DNA of 64,000 nt, from contig OX388307.1 of assembly GCA_947579605.1 (NCBI GenBank), positions 19,073,237 to 19,137,236 of the forward strand, read 5' to 3'. Every line of letters begins with the position of its first letter. The stretch's first letter is position 1. Origin of the DNA: Athripsodes cinereus. Taxonomy: Eukaryota > Arthropoda > Insecta > Trichoptera > Leptoceridae. This document shows positions 12,301 to 25,310 of this stretch, piece by piece. The notes under the pieces are model-generated. The model searched no databases and was not told the origin of the DNA. It worked only from the letters and a program-made list of their open reading frames with translations. Both the position numbers and the translations under genes were made by a program.

Positions 12301-14291
12301 AGGTACCCAAACCTTCCTCGGCAGATCAAAATCAGGTACTTGGATTGTAGGATTGATTTTCTCTTCTCTAATTTAGGCTTAGTGAAATATTATTAAAAAT
12401 AACTATAAAAAATCTTTATTGCACAAAAAAAAATCAACATTATTGAATAAACATTGCAGATTATAAACCATACAAATAAATTCGTGCAATTGGCGAGTTC
12501 ATCGCAGAAGTGCGATATCTTCCAACTAACCCATAGTACTAGGTATATATTTCTAGTTTTTCATTCATAAAATTATATTATATTGCGCATATTAACGATT
12601 TATCTGAAGTGTATCCGAAGAACTCCCTTCAGTCTTTATTAGTTTTCTAATTGATCTAACTATTACAAACCATCATCATTAATTTGTCTTTCAAGTCGTA
12701 TTCGAGGCATAGGGTAGAAATAAGCCTCCCGTATTCAGAGCATCTTTGCGCCAATTTAATCACCTCTTTCTACGACATTTCTATCGCTAATGCATTCCAA
12801 GGTATAGTGACCAGGTCATAAAATATTTAACATTCAATGTTTCGAAGCATAATTTTCCTTCTTCACAGCTATTAAGTATACCTACCTATTATATTTTAAG
12901 CGGCATAAAATTTCATATATTTTTTGGGCAAAAACAATTTGAGTAACTAGGTGAGTAGGTACATTCATTTCCTCATGGTACAGCAATACACCTACTGATA
13001 CATTATTTTACCTGGCCATTATCTACGTAATATTATTATATTTATATGAATTGCCCCGTGCTCGTATCTCAAGAAATACCTACCTAGTTTCTACCTATAA
13101 TATAACAATATGAAACAATGATTGCGGTAGGTATATACCTACTCGTGGTGTGTAAGTATTGCAGTCGTATAAGAAAATTCAAGACTTAGTAACTACCTGT
13201 ACGATAGGCATAGTATTAAAATTAAAACTAGTTTTAAACTCTTCGCTTAGAAAATAGAAACCATCGCAATTTATTGAAAAAGTTTATAAATAAAATTGAC
13301 CAATTTTCAGCACCTATTTGCGCTGCTTGAGGGAATATTGAAAGAATATTATCACAATTTTCAAGGCATAACTATAGATTATGTCTCTTTTTCAACCCGT
13401 GTCCATCCACTTCTTCATGGGCAAGACACTTACCTAACTTTTCATGGTGCCAACGTCTTCCATTTGGGCTCATTTTTCTTCTTTATGCTCTTCTCTGCTC
13501 GGATTTTGCTTAATACTTTAAAAATAAGATATAAATATACCTCAATAATTTTATTCTCTAAGAATGCACTAAAAGGATACAAGTTTATATAGACAGTATT
13601 AGTTACTTATCTGGGTAACGTGTCTGTTATGATCACAAATGTATAAACCGACTTATTTATTTGATAATTATAACAGAGCAAATATTTATATAAGTGAGTA
13701 AGTAAGTAAGCAAGTAGATACATTGCGTTATTTTGTGGTGAGTAGTTATTGAATTAATACGTTCCGCTTGTTGGATGCTGCCCGTCTAGAATGTAGTAGG
13801 TACCTAAATAGGTTCTTATATTGCAAAAACTTCCTCTCAGTAGCCTATGGTGCTAGTAGTCTATAACAACAAATAGTATAGATTTAAAAGAAAATATAAA
13901 ATAAAAATCTCGGACTTATGGTAATTTTTACTTTAATATATTTACTGATAGGTACACAATGGCTATAATTCAATTGCCGAAAACTTTTCCAAACTCTTTT
14001 CGTAACATACAGCAGAATATATTTCTATGAATATATGTGGTAGAAATTACTACAAAGCCGTTTTAGAATATGAAATTGAGTCCCCCATCTCTTCCCTTTC
14101 ATTGCCAAATTTACAGTTCATTATATGGTGCAGTCTATCAATTTCGCCAAATAACATATTAACTTTAATCAAAATGTTCGTTATTCTCTCTCTGGAAAAA
14201 TCTGTCAGTTATTTTATTTTATTTATTAACTCTTTCAAGGAACAAACAGTCTTTACAGCAAATATTACAAGAATCAAAACATACAATATAG
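12301..14291. other. Intergenic, no gene seen
   Basis: Contains a GTAA-type simple repeat near 13685-13710 and a 98-codon open frame at 13296-13592 with no recognisable domain, of a length expected by chance in this composition. Nothing else was recognised. Confidence 0.55.
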
Positions 14292-14400
14292 ACCAGTGCT
14301 CCGCAACCTTTTCTCATTTACGGCACACCAAAATTCTTCCTAGAACTCTGCGGCACACCAATATTCTTCCTAGAAATCCGCGGCACACCAAAAGCTCAAA
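14292..14400 (+). repeat. hAT-like terminus with tandem GCGGCACACC repeats
   Basis: CAGTGCTCCGCAACCTTTTC at 14292 resembles the CAGTGxTTCxCAACCTTTT end of many animal hAT transposons. It is followed by three units of about 31 bp, each carrying CGGCACACCAAxA and TTCCTAGAA. The matching right end was not found nearby, so this is a fragment. A 136-codon open frame at 14027-14437 covers it and looks like a chance ORF extended by the repeats. Confidence 0.5.
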
Positions 14401-15789
14401 TATTTATTTATTTATTTCTTTTAAAATAAAACATTAATTATAATATTATTACTTCAGCAGAAAGAAGCAAAGAAACAAAGGAAAATATAGGTATTAAATT
14501 GATACACAAATTTAACAAAAAAATTATTTTATATAAGTAATAAAAATTTTACAGGCTCCGTGTTCCGCTATGGTAAAGACGGAATAGTCCTAATATCATA
14601 ATTAATAAAAATTGAGAAAAACCATTTTCGTCTTCTTGGGTACACCAAATATTTAGGCTAGTTAATTACCTACGTATGTTTTTTTTATTTTATTCGGTAT
14701 GGTAAGTCGATACAACTTTTAGTTAAGAATATGAGTTTTAGCTCCAAGATAACCCAAAAAACTGTAGTAGTTACTGACATAGATAACGACAATGATTTCA
14801 AACAATAATGATAATGGCTAAATTTCTCCATTTTCAAAATTTTGGTAAGGAACTAAAACATTCAAAAATCGACGAAAAAAATAGCAATATGAGTACCATA
14901 CGAAAACATGGGAATCTTACTGTGAGTTATCAATTATGAATACAATAAAAGTTTTATTCTATGAACACAGTCATGTCATTAAAAAAATATTGTAAATATT
15001 TACTAATAAGTTACACATTATAAATTACACGAAGAAACTAGTCCTTTATAAATAGTTTTTCCTAACCCTGTTTAATTTCATAGTCAATGTGAAAATATTG
15101 TCAAAAAATTAAGTAACCAACTATCGCTGGTCGAGTATAATCTAATTAACATTAGTCAATGAACCTAATAATTTAACATAGGTTAGAGAAATCGTTTCTC
15201 TTTTATCAAAACGTAACAAAGGTTGAAACAAACTGTGTAAAATGTATCAATGATACATATATTATGTTTGATACAAACATATTCCAATAAGATAACTAAA
15301 ATGATTCCATTATAGGTATTGAATTGTAGGTTATATTTCCTAGATAGAATAATTCTATGTAGGGAATATAACAAAACTTGATACCTACAATTATTATAGG
15401 TATATTGTCTTTATATAACTCGAGATAGAATTACAAGTAGGTATATGTGTTGATATAATATACGTGAGATATTATCTCCTAGATAAATTTGTAGGTTGGT
15501 CTAGGAATAAGGATCTTTGTATTATTTTTACTCTTACTAGTTTTAAAATAGGTACGTACCTATGTATATAGCGACGGCTAGCACCCATTCATTGTAATGG
15601 CATTGTACTCGTATTTATAAGTTCATCTTGTACCAATTATGTACATACATTCAAATTCTCACGAAAAATTACATGTCATTTTGACCAATACATATTATTT
15701 AAGTATGCCACGACGAATTGATTTATTTCTCTACATAATGCATTCTAAGCTTTTTGCCGTATCCATCGATTAAGTGAATGTATTTTCAT
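14401..15789. other. Intergenic, no gene seen
   Basis: AT-rich; many TAGGTA/TACCTA words around 15380-15560. No ORF, RNA gene or repeat family was recognised. Confidence 0.6.
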
Positions 15790-15793
15790 TGGT

Positions 15794-16045
15794 GTGCAGA
15801 TTTACAGCGGCTGTGAGGCTGTGATACATGATGGAGTGGTGTTTTACTATTATCGAGTGCTTGGTGCAGTAGAGTCGCGTAGTCCATTCTGCGTTATTCA
15901 GTACCAATCGGAAGTGAAGAAGTGCTTAGTTGGACTGTCGGAAGTAGCGGAGGCACACTCTACTCGCGTACACATAACGCACACACCGTTTTGTTTTGTA
16001 CTGTATTGTTTCTGCACGTCCGAGCCGCTCTAATATCTCTCGACA
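15794..16045 (+). promoter_or_regulatory. CpG-rich patch: candidate promoter or 5' non-coding exon
   Basis: About 250 bp rich in CpG (AGTCGCGTAG, CTCGCG, CCGAGCCGC) stands out in AT-rich surroundings. It holds a TCAGT initiator-like word near 15899. A 79-codon frame spans it but has no recognised domain and is probably not coding. In insects, a local CpG-preserved patch in an AT-rich intergenic region often marks a transcription start or 5' exon. The strand is assigned only because the other gene signals nearby are on plus. It could instead be a recent repeat. Confidence 0.3.
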
Positions 16046-16741
16046 GTCTTAACAATAATTAATTTATATCATTAGGTAGTATACTGTGCTATTTACTATT
16101 GCGATACGTAGCGAAACCTAACTAGACACTATTTATATTCCATTTAAACTATTATTATTCGCGATTGACCGACTGAATGTAACAGACAGTGCTGTTTTTG
16201 AACTTTCTTATTATCGTATTATTTGTGTTTTCTTTTTTAAAATGCAGTGAATTATGTGAACATAAACTATTTTGATACTATTTTTGTGCTTTTTTTTTGG
16301 TTCTTACAAGTTTATATTTGAAGTATTAAAAAAGGTTTGATTTAAAGGATAAATGGTTCTAGTTTAAATTAAACTTTAATGAGAGTAAAGCTCACTGTTA
16401 TTATTCTAAAGCACAAGTTAAGACAGTGTAACATTATTGCAGGTTATATACTCAGAATCTTCTAGAATTACGATTATTTATTAAGTTTGTTTTTTTCAAT
16501 TCTTATTTATTTATTTATGTTAAATTAGTCGATAAATAGTATGTCATATCAAACTAAATACAAACAAAATTCATATAGGTTTATGGTTTGTATTCTATAA
16601 TAATATTTTTTACAATACCTGAATGTAGTTATTGGCAGAAACATAGACACACAAATAAACAAAATATAATCTTTATGCCATCAAGATACTAAGTTTCGTG
16701 AGGGTGAAATTTTTGAATCTCCCGAACTAGAGGTGGTGCCT
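16046..16741. other. Intergenic, no gene seen
   Basis: AT-rich sequence between the CpG-rich patch and a retroposon copy. If the patch is a 5' exon this would be leader or intron, but no convincing donor site was found. Confidence 0.5.
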
Positions 16742-16930
16742 ATTCTTAAATTTTCTATCTATCTATCTATCTATACCATCACGGCATATCCCACAGTGGG
16801 GTAGCCAGCAGACCAGCTGCATATAAAACATGCAAGCTGTCTTCTCCGTGTCAAAATAATATCAAGACATTCAGGATGGGTGGCAAACCTCATCGCTGAA
16901 TTTAAGATGTAAAATGAATTCTTAAATTTT
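16742..16930 (-). mobile_element. Retroposon family A copy 2, with 13-bp target-site duplication and TAGA tail
   Basis: A perfect 13-bp direct repeat ATTCTTAAATTTT flanks it at 16742-16754 and 16918-16930. Read on the minus strand, the element runs from a GATGAGGTTTGCCACCCATC region through CTGCTGGCTACCCCACTG and GCCGTGATGG to a TAGA microsatellite (16755-16774 on plus). The duplication, microsatellite 3' tail and 5' truncation show insertion by target-primed reverse transcription. The core is about 160 bp. Confidence 0.8.
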
Positions 16931-17949
16931 ACCAAACATTAATCACCTTGTCTTATTTATTTGTTTTCGATACTTTACACAGATTTTTTACTAAGGTACA
17001 CACGTGATTTCATTTTTGAGCTGAAAAAAAATGACAATTATTTTTTTATAAAATATTTTTTTCTTACAACTATGAAGCAGTTAATGGAAATATCAAATTA
17101 ACTGTTTATAATTTGATGATAAAGTCAAACTTTCAATCGGGAGATTCCGTTGTAGACTTACTCCGTCTCCACGAGCATATTTCTGTCATGATACATGGGG
17201 ATTTATTTAGATTTATCAAAAGCACAACATGTTCTATTAAAAAATCTATCCATATAATAGTATCAAGGCATCTTCCATAAGTGAAGTGGTTAGTTAACTA
17301 TTTGCAAGAGTATTAAAACGCAGTTTTAAAAATGTACCTACACATCAACCTATGGATGTAGGTACTAGGTAGTAAAATAATTATGTTATTTCAATGTCGC
17401 ATAACAATAAAAAGCAGGGGTTTGGGTTATCTAGTATTTTTTTTTATTTCCATTGAAATATCATCTTTCAATGCTTCTCGTTAATAACACTTACGGATGA
17501 TTTTTTTTTGACAAAAAAATTTGGAAACATTTTTGATGAAGATGATGAAACATGATTGATATGTACATATGTTTGTTTGTAATTTTATTTAAAAACGTTT
17601 TGTAAAATAAATTAATGAAAACATAATGTCAACAAACATTATCGTAAATTTCCATTACATATATACTTTTCATTTTTTAATCTATGATGAAGAAAGTGCA
17701 TATAATAATAGGCATTATTATATTATGCATAAAACGTTGAATGAACTATATTTATTATAAATATTCGATATTTACAAGTGTAACTTTGTGGTAATCCATT
17801 TTGAATTATTATTAACTAAAAACACTGTATATACCGCTAGAACAATTTTATTTAAAAAATTAAAACGTTTTCAGTTGTATAATGCAACCATCTTCAGTAA
17901 AGATAACACTTATACTTATATTTATTATAGTTCATTTACAAATTTGATA
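16931..17949. other. Intergenic, no gene seen
   Basis: AT-rich, no ORF or repeat recognised. Confidence 0.6.
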
Positions 17950-18045
17950 TTAGTATGAAGAGAGCAGCTAGAATGTTTTTTACATGCAACTGGTCTGCTG
18001 GCTACTCCACATGCGGGATATGCCGTGATGGTGAAGTAGATGTTT
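17950..18045 (+). mobile_element. Retroposon family A copy 3, 5'-truncated
   Basis: Carries ACATGCAACTGGTCTGCTGG, then CTACTCCACATGCGGGATA and GCCGTGATGG, followed by a short GAAGTAGATG end in place of a clean TAG tail. No flanking duplication was found, so it is older than copies 1 and 2. Confidence 0.65.
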
Positions 18046-20420
18046 ACAGGAAGCACCTCAATTACTTGGTTCTCACTTAACAATTTCATATTGAGTTTTA
18101 ACAAGTATCGTGTTCGATATTGGATAAATAAATAGGTACATATAAACCTGCTTAAGTACGGCAACCATGTTATTTCAAGGCTTATATATATAGGTATATT
18201 TCCATTCGTATCATTCCTGCAATACGTTTACTGGTACTGCATTTTCCGGCGATTTCCATTATTTGCTAATATTAGACTGCTGTATCTTATATGAAAAAAC
18301 TAGTTATAAATGTTATTATCAATTGTAAAATATACTTACAAGTAATTTGTAAAGCAGTGAAATCGATAGTTTGTGTATGAGGTAGGTACCTAAGTGACAT
18401 CGCGAAACTGAATACAACAATTTGACGAATTAATTATTATGCAAAGCTAATGAACCGCTATTTGTTGTAATTGTATGATATTTCACAGTTATTATAAAGT
18501 GAAAATGTCAAAGTTAGCTGATGGTAATTGATATTATTATAGCTTCTACCTTTAGATAAAATGTAGGTATAACAAATTGTTCAATGTTATTTATCTATGC
18601 AATTATCTAGAAAATGTTATTGTGAATATACTTTTTAATACGGTGGATAGTTTCAGGGTTACAGTGCAATATAAGGTTAAAATAATGTTATTATTATTCT
18701 AATAGACAACTTATAAAGATACCTTGTCGTATCGAGTAATCTATAATGATAATTATTCTAGCCTACCAACCAATATCTTTGAGTAAAAGTATTGTCTTCT
18801 GTCCTCCAATGTACGAGTACCTACTGTACTGCATCTCTCAATCGAAAATCAAACCCGTACTTTTTAATAGATTAGACCAATTTTTATAATATAGTTTTTA
18901 CATTTAGACGTTTAATAAATGAACAATACATAGTTTTCACAATGAGTAACCACCAACTATATCGATAAGTGTTTCAATATTACCCATATCGTGCATGCGT
19001 TAACCAATCTAAATTTTCTGTAAAGAGTTTATCACTGTTTATGCATTCAAGATAAAATAATAAGAAAAAAATAAGAACAGCATATATGTTTTAAGTACAA
19101 CGAAACGTATGCATTTTAATAAAAACAAAATGAAATTGTAAATAGTTGTCGAATTATAAGTCGTTAGTAATTGAACTTTAAATTCAGCTGCTATTTCTGG
19201 ATAGGAAAGTTCGTGAATTTTATAAATACCTCGTATCTACTCGTGCTCTCACTAACTCTAAATATTTCAATTGATGTAACGTTATGTTCTCAGTCCATAC
19301 AAAACCAGGTAAAATTTAATTTATATCAATTGCAGCTCTTCACATTTCACGCTTTGTGTGCGCGGTATAAATTTATGCAGAGATTTTTATTGCGAAATGC
19401 AGTTTCTCGGAAATGCACTTATAAATATTAAAGTAAGTGAGCAATACGTTACATTCGTACACGCATTGTGTCTATCATCCACTCTGTTTCTCGTTACATA
19501 CATGCCAACCTATACATCTCTACTTACCTACCATACTGTGTATACACAAAATGCGAAGAATTATATTGCAGCTATATTATTTAAATGATATTTAATACTT
19601 ATGATTCGATAAATATGAGACAAATTATTTTGCTGCTTTCCCAAAATTTTTACTTTTTTACATATTTAGGTCCTTTCTTTTTTTTTCCGATGATGGAACA
19701 AATACTTGGTGTCATATAAAATCTATTACATTGATATTTTATTTTTTCTGCCAGGGGGGATATGGATAACCCCGGACGTTTTATTTAAATACAAATAAGA
19801 ACAAAGTTTCAGAAATCTAGTGCATATTTTTTAATAAAATGTATAAACGGAAGTTTTTGATTGACTGAAAATTATGCTGTCTAACAATTATAACTAAGTT
19901 GGGTGAGCAAAAATTTCTAGCCCCCTTAAGGGATTTTGATTTTGAATTATCATGTAAGAATTTGAGGAGTATCTCGGATACTTTTTAAAAGACAAATAAA
20001 GTCTCCCAAATATAGTTTGTGTCAGAATTTGAAATTTGTTCGCAAAGTTTTTTCTAAACAATCTTTACATTTAATACTTTGATTCACTATGTCAGTGTTT
20101 AGGTAGTACAATTCCAAAACAAATACAAGTACAATTTTTTTTTCTTCAACATACTTGATAGCTTTTCTTGTAGCATTTTGCTCAGTTTCATTGTTTTGTT
20201 TGACTACTTGACTTTCCCTAATAATTTTAATATTTCTTGATTGTCAAAAGTCTTAATATTTAAAAAAAAATTAAGAAAAGACGATTAAAAAAGTAATGAA
20301 AATATGTAAGACGTAAGTGCCACAATGAATTTATTGTTTACGTCTTTTTACTGTGGTATTGATATTACAAAACTGCTTATGAATTTTCCCCGATTAAAAT
20401 TTCGTAATTTTTGTATAATA
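18046..20420. other. Intergenic, no gene seen
   Basis: AT-rich. Two overlapping short frames near 19171-19588 are of chance length. No repeat family was recognised. Confidence 0.55.
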
Positions 20421-20562
20421 AGAGTCTCGGACTCGTGAACAAGGGGTCCGCGGTCCGATCCCAAGAGCCGGTAAACTCCCCTTTCACGACACAAGCTTTT
20501 AGCTTACTATGAAAGGTGTATAAAGTTGTATTTGGGTTTATAACAAATCCCAGATATATCTT
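20421..20562 (+). mobile_element. tRNA-derived SINE copy 1, 5' end missing
   Basis: Starts inside the tRNA-like head (AGAGTCTCGG), keeps a mutated B box (GGTCCGATCCC) and the body CTTTCACGACACAAGCTTTT. Ends in the shared tail GTATTTGGGTTTATAAC and CCAGATATATC. The A-box part seen in the copies at 29.7, 30.1 and 32.3 kb is absent. Confidence 0.8.
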
Positions 20563-21689
20563 ATCAGTTTTGTGAATAAACTTCTTTGTATTTTATATCA
20601 AATAGGTAAGCGTGAAACCGAATGTAAAACTTTCAAATTATAATGTAATATGTAGATGTAACTAGTTTAATTATTTTCCTCTTCCAGCCTCTTTGATAAA
20701 TTATGGTTGACTCTCCTGATCCTACTTTCCCTGGTCTTTTCATATTTTGTTGCTATTTCTTATATTCTTCCACTGGTCACATTCTTTTTAACTACTACTT
20801 TCCATATTTACACTTTGCAATACTTTTATTAGGTAATAAGATTTTTTATTGAGTCATATTTGCAACACATCTTAACATTCTCTTACACCTAACTACGGTG
20901 ATGCCTTGTTGCGGAAAATACAGAAATAAAGCAGTGTAGATATATTAAAATATATATATTTTATTAATATGTTCAAATGCACAGTAGTTAGGTATAACAG
21001 ATTAAAAATGTTTTTAGTGTAATAATATCACTAATGACACGTTCTTCTCTATGAAGCACAATGTTATTTATTGTTGTAATAATATAACAATATAAATATA
21101 GCGATTTGATATTATGAAATTGCCCAATCATCGAAAACCAAGGTCTTTGATCAAATACTGTTGAGTATATTATGTATTTTGTTAACTGTGTAAGTAACTA
21201 CTTCATATAATTACATAATACTAATTATTATAACGAACATTGTAACGTTGAAAGTTATAAAAACATTACAAATCAATTTTACACAGTTTTGTGTACATAG
21301 TAGCAGGTATGAAATTCAAGCAGCAATCACTATAACGTAATGAAAACACGACGGGGGTCAAACGGATATTGCTGAATATGGATACACCTGAGGATGTGTA
21401 CGCACACATACATATGTAGGTACATTAATTATTGCATTTTTTACATTATTTATAATTGCTTTTGTGTAATAATCTAATAAATAGAAATAGCTTACTTCAA
21501 ATAAAATTTTCATATTCTCTAAAAAGAGGAATGATATATGACCCCAATTATCATCGGTCAAAATTTATAGGTATTTTATACAATATTTGTCTGCTAATTA
21601 TCGAGAATAACCTAATATGCTTAGCAGATAGGCACTTGATTTTTTTTATGCCACAGGGACGACGTTTTGTGTATTTATAGGACACGATA
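20563..21689. other. Intergenic, no gene seen
   Basis: AT-rich; two short opposing open frames at 21358-21680 are of chance length. No repeat was recognised. Confidence 0.55.
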
Positions 21690-21865
21690 ATAGCGAAATA
21701 AATAAAACAAATGTTTTATTCTATTATTTGTTTATTAGACAAGAGAGACGTATTTCGTCTTGATAGGACATTGTCAATCTTTAGAGATTGAGAATAGTAG
21801 ACTGTCTCTCTCTGGTCTAATAAACAAATAGTAGAATAAAATATTTATTTTATTTATTTCGCTAT
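21690..21865. mobile_element. Fold-back MITE (ATAGCGAAATAAAT ends)
   Basis: The first and last ~60 bp are inverted copies: ATAGCGAAATAAATAAAA at the left, its complement at the right, and matching TTGTTTATTAGAC / GTCTAATAAACAA inside. The central ~50 bp are unpaired. Non-coding, so movement would depend on a transposase supplied elsewhere. No clear target duplication, so the superfamily is unassigned. Confidence 0.75.
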
Positions 21866-22825
21866 GGAATTCTACTACCTAAACACCGACACAGTGTGTA
21901 GTAAATATGTGTTATACCTTAGACAGAGATTGCCTAATCGATATTAAAATAGAAATGTTTATAATTATAGAGATTTACGATAAGTATATTAAATACAAAT
22001 TCTTGATATAGAGGAAATTGCAAATAAAAGATCTAAATTCAATGGATAATTTTCATGTGGTTTATGGTCAACAGGTTTCTTGGTTACATCACGTTATAGA
22101 TATATTAGTTGTAGGTAAGAGTAAGTGACAAAGCTTATTAGTTATGTATAATAATCAAATAAATTATTAATATTTTTGTAGTGTCCTTGATCTCTTGATA
22201 CCTCATTAAGGAAAAATATTGAATATTCATACCAAATAGAATATTATTCTAGTATGTATTTTTAAATTATTATGAGCAAATAAAAAATAACAGTAAGAAA
22301 CTTAAAACGTACTAATTATTATAATCGTAATATATGTTTATGTAATTATGTAAGTAATTTATTCACGGGTGAGTGAGTAAGCAGTGAAATATGTAAATAG
22401 TCACTTACCCAGATAAACTGGTAGGTACTTGTTTTCACTAAGCCTGTTTTACATTACACCTCTGTTAAATAGGTTAGCCGGCAAATCAATATGATATGAC
22501 GTGGTGCATTAGGTACCTACTGCAATACCTATCTAGTCAGAATATAATTATGTGTGCAATAAATACCTTTGCATCTGTGATAATTGAATAGAGGCATCTG
22601 TACGCAGATTGTGTAAAATACAAGTCTCGGCAAATGAAGACATTGTTCATTAATGATTAAAATGCATAATTACTCTTCCTTTAATCAATATTTATCACAC
22701 TTTTACACACGAAAATTATAATTTTAGAAACAACAACATTATTCTTAATGCCTAAATCTAAGTTTCAATATTTTTTTATAAATCATTAATAGTTCATTTG
22801 AAATCCACCCTTCACACTCACTTCA
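21866..22825. other. Intergenic, no gene seen
   Basis: AT-rich with TAGGTA/TACCTA words near 22420-22540; nothing else was recognised. Confidence 0.6.
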
Positions 22826-23230
22826 CTAGTCAGCATTTCCATCACTGCAGAATCTCATCCAATTTTTCCAAACGTCACGATCTTGCATCGTCTGCATTTA
22901 TTTTCATCTCGCGACTGAAATAATGTCGTCAGTACATTCCTTTTGTGACACCCAACCTTATTCATGTATGTTACAGATGTATGTCAGTTTTTGTGCCTAC
23001 ATCTCATATTATCTTATTTATTTGTAAGAATTGCCAAGATCTCTCAACTCATTTTTATCATTCTTCATCCTATTTTGTATCTTACGTCAACATTTCTCAC
23101 CGTTTTAGTTTTACAACAGAGCGTTTTAGTTTCCACCTCTTTTTAGATCATGCTCCCTATATATGAATATCCTCCCATGCCCTTTTCTCCATCGACTATC
23201 ATTTTCACATACTTTCTTTATGTGATTGGA
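22826..23230 (-). mobile_element. Degenerate LINE 3' end (reverse transcriptase C-terminus)
   Basis: On the minus strand the frame ending at the stop 22828-22826 reads MQTMQDRDVWKNWMRFCSD and then GNAD. The QDRDxWK pattern near the stop is typical of the C-terminus of insect LINE reverse transcriptases. Upstream (to about 23230) the base composition is raised, but the frame is broken by stops and shifts. The outer limit is approximate. Confidence 0.6.
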
Positions 23231-24179
23231 CAACATGTAAGTAATATTTTTGCACTATATGTAGAAAACAATGAGATTTCAAATATTATTGCATTACAAT
23301 ATTGTATCAAGTGAAAAAATTCCAATATTACGAGATGTTATTATGCCATATTAAACAAGCCTAGATATTTCAGAGTAGGAGGTTAATGTGGGCAGTATTA
23401 GATATCTAAATATTATTTGCAACAATAAGTAAATTGTGCTTACAATAATAGATTTAGAAGTAATAATGTAGTATTTAAGTATATATCTATTTATTGTTAA
23501 GTATTGTAGCAAACGGTTGCATTGCTAGTCGTGTACGTTCATTTTGTTTCGTAATGCATAATATTGCTGTTAGTAGTAGGTATATTTGTGAAAGTTTAGA
23601 CAGATTAAAATTTTGTTGGGTTACCTGATGGTGAGAACAGGCCGCTAACATTTTGTATAGTTATGCAAATACTAGGAAATCGTTATGTTAACTTTTGTGT
23701 TCTCAAACTCAACCACAACTCTAATCTTTTACTTAATTAGAAGCTTCTAGTCGCAGTAATATTGTATTAAATAGTTTTCTCATAGATATTTTTCACTTTA
23801 TTATGCAGTATTTTATGAGTCATGTTGCATAGGTTGACAAAGAAAATAGAGATCTGTCTCAGCCCTAAAGAATTGTGTTTCACAGAGGCGTTATAAGTAC
23901 GTACTTATATATGTGCCAATTATAAATCTAATCGTTCTGATGTCTTCCTAACTTGTGTAACTCATAGTTTTTTGCTCATTTTATACCCCACCCCTTTAGT
24001 ATGTAATATATATGCTCGTGTCTTGACGGTGGAATAAGTCTACAACAAAAAGAATTGAAAAATTGAAAATTGTGGGTATTTTCATATATATATTCTCAAC
24101 GAGAAAATTTTATGAGACACCGATTGGTTTTTATATTTTTCATAGAATCTTATAAATAATTGTTACGATGGGCTTGAAA
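23231..24179. other. Intergenic, no gene seen
   Basis: AT-rich with no ORF or repeat family recognised. Confidence 0.6.
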
Positions 24180-24345
24180 TAGGTTGTATTTGGGTTTATA
24201 CTAAACAAAACCCAGATACTTATATCTTTAAATCTAAAATCAGACGTCTCGGTTGGAGAACAATGTTTCCACAAATGAATATTTTCCAAAACCTAATCGG
24301 AAGAAGTGAGATAGGCATCCCAACACTTGTGAATTAGCTCTAGCC
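24180..24345 (+). mobile_element. SINE tail joined to a degenerate family F copy
   Basis: 24180-24230 matches the SINE tail (GGTTGTATTTGGGTTTATA, then AACCCAGATAC). Immediately after, 24243-24345 matches the family F sequence of 52 kb: CTCGGTTGGAGAACAATGT, CCTAATCGGAAGAAGTGAGA and CCCAACACTTGTGAATTAGC. Either one repeat landed in the other or the two share a source element. Confidence 0.6.
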
Positions 24346-25310
24346 TGTTATAAATTATCACTTATGATGTCTTGAAGGGAACTGAAAAAAAAATGGTGCT
24401 ACATCATTCTATCTGTTTCTACTTCTACCTACATTTGTTCACACGGGAGGTATCTCATAGTGGACAGCCTGATTTATTAGAGCAAATAGGAATTGATAAA
24501 AACCAGAACAACTGCCTGACAAACGAAAAAATTAACATAATAAAACTAATTATTAAACATATTTAAAGCCTAAAATATGATTCTGCCGCGAAACATTTTC
24601 ACATAGTTTTCCAAATTCTTCCCGTTCAATAAAGTTACACTGACACATAATACACATAATAAGCGCATCAACAATTGTTTTATTGTACTACAATCACATC
24701 CTCAAAAATTGAGATTCTCCTATTATTATGTTCTTTTCTTCTCAATATTTCAATGTAACACAAACACATTTACATACAACCCACTTGTCCATTGATCATC
24801 ATTGATTTATTAATGTTTATGTCTTGCATATCTACTGAATGAAAGATACTGAGGAGCTCCCGTGCTGAGCGATGAAGTGCGAGATGATGATGATAACGAT
24901 ACCTACTTATCCAGGGGGATAGTTGTGAACCAGTTAGGTTGATAATTGACCTCAGAAGTCGATAAACGTCTTTCTCGTATTTGTTTAATCAAGAGCAAAA
25001 CGAAACGCTTGTTTAAAATTATTCACATACGGAATTCTACTACTCATGCATCAGTATAATAAATAAGAATCTATATTCATGTTTAATTAGATATAACAAG
25101 AAAAAATATTGAGTATTAGTTTTTTTGTCGTACAAATTTGAATGTTATTAATGCTATATACAATTATATTTGCACTTCACAGTTTAAAGGTTGACACAAC
25201 ACACGTTTATTAATGTTTATCAAACACGTACAATCTGTGATCATTAATTTATTTCAAAAAAATTAAATAAATGTCCATATTGACCATAGTTAAGTGTTTG
25301 TAAAAAGTGT
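24346..25310. other. Intergenic; possible LINE tail near 24852-24895
   Basis: A GC-richer stretch AGCTCCCGTGCTGAGCGATG followed by a GATGATGATGAT tail at about 24855-24890 loosely resembles the LINE ends at 42784-42905 and 56045-56145. A 64-codon frame at 24372-24566 has no recognised domain. Otherwise AT-rich. Confidence 0.35.

Noticed and set aside
13380..13500. Minus-strand ATG frame running to TTAG/GTAAGTG
   Set aside because: The single donor match lacks a leader or composition signal comparable with 25.4 and 44.2 kb, and other frames overlap it.
14027..14437. 136-codon ORF
   Set aside because: Extends through hAT-like tandem repeats; no domain and AT-driven composition.
19321..19431. 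Possible small exon between CAATTGCAG and AAA/GTAAGTG
   Set aside because: No coding similarity, no partner exons, and the nearby donor would make a 30-bp intron.
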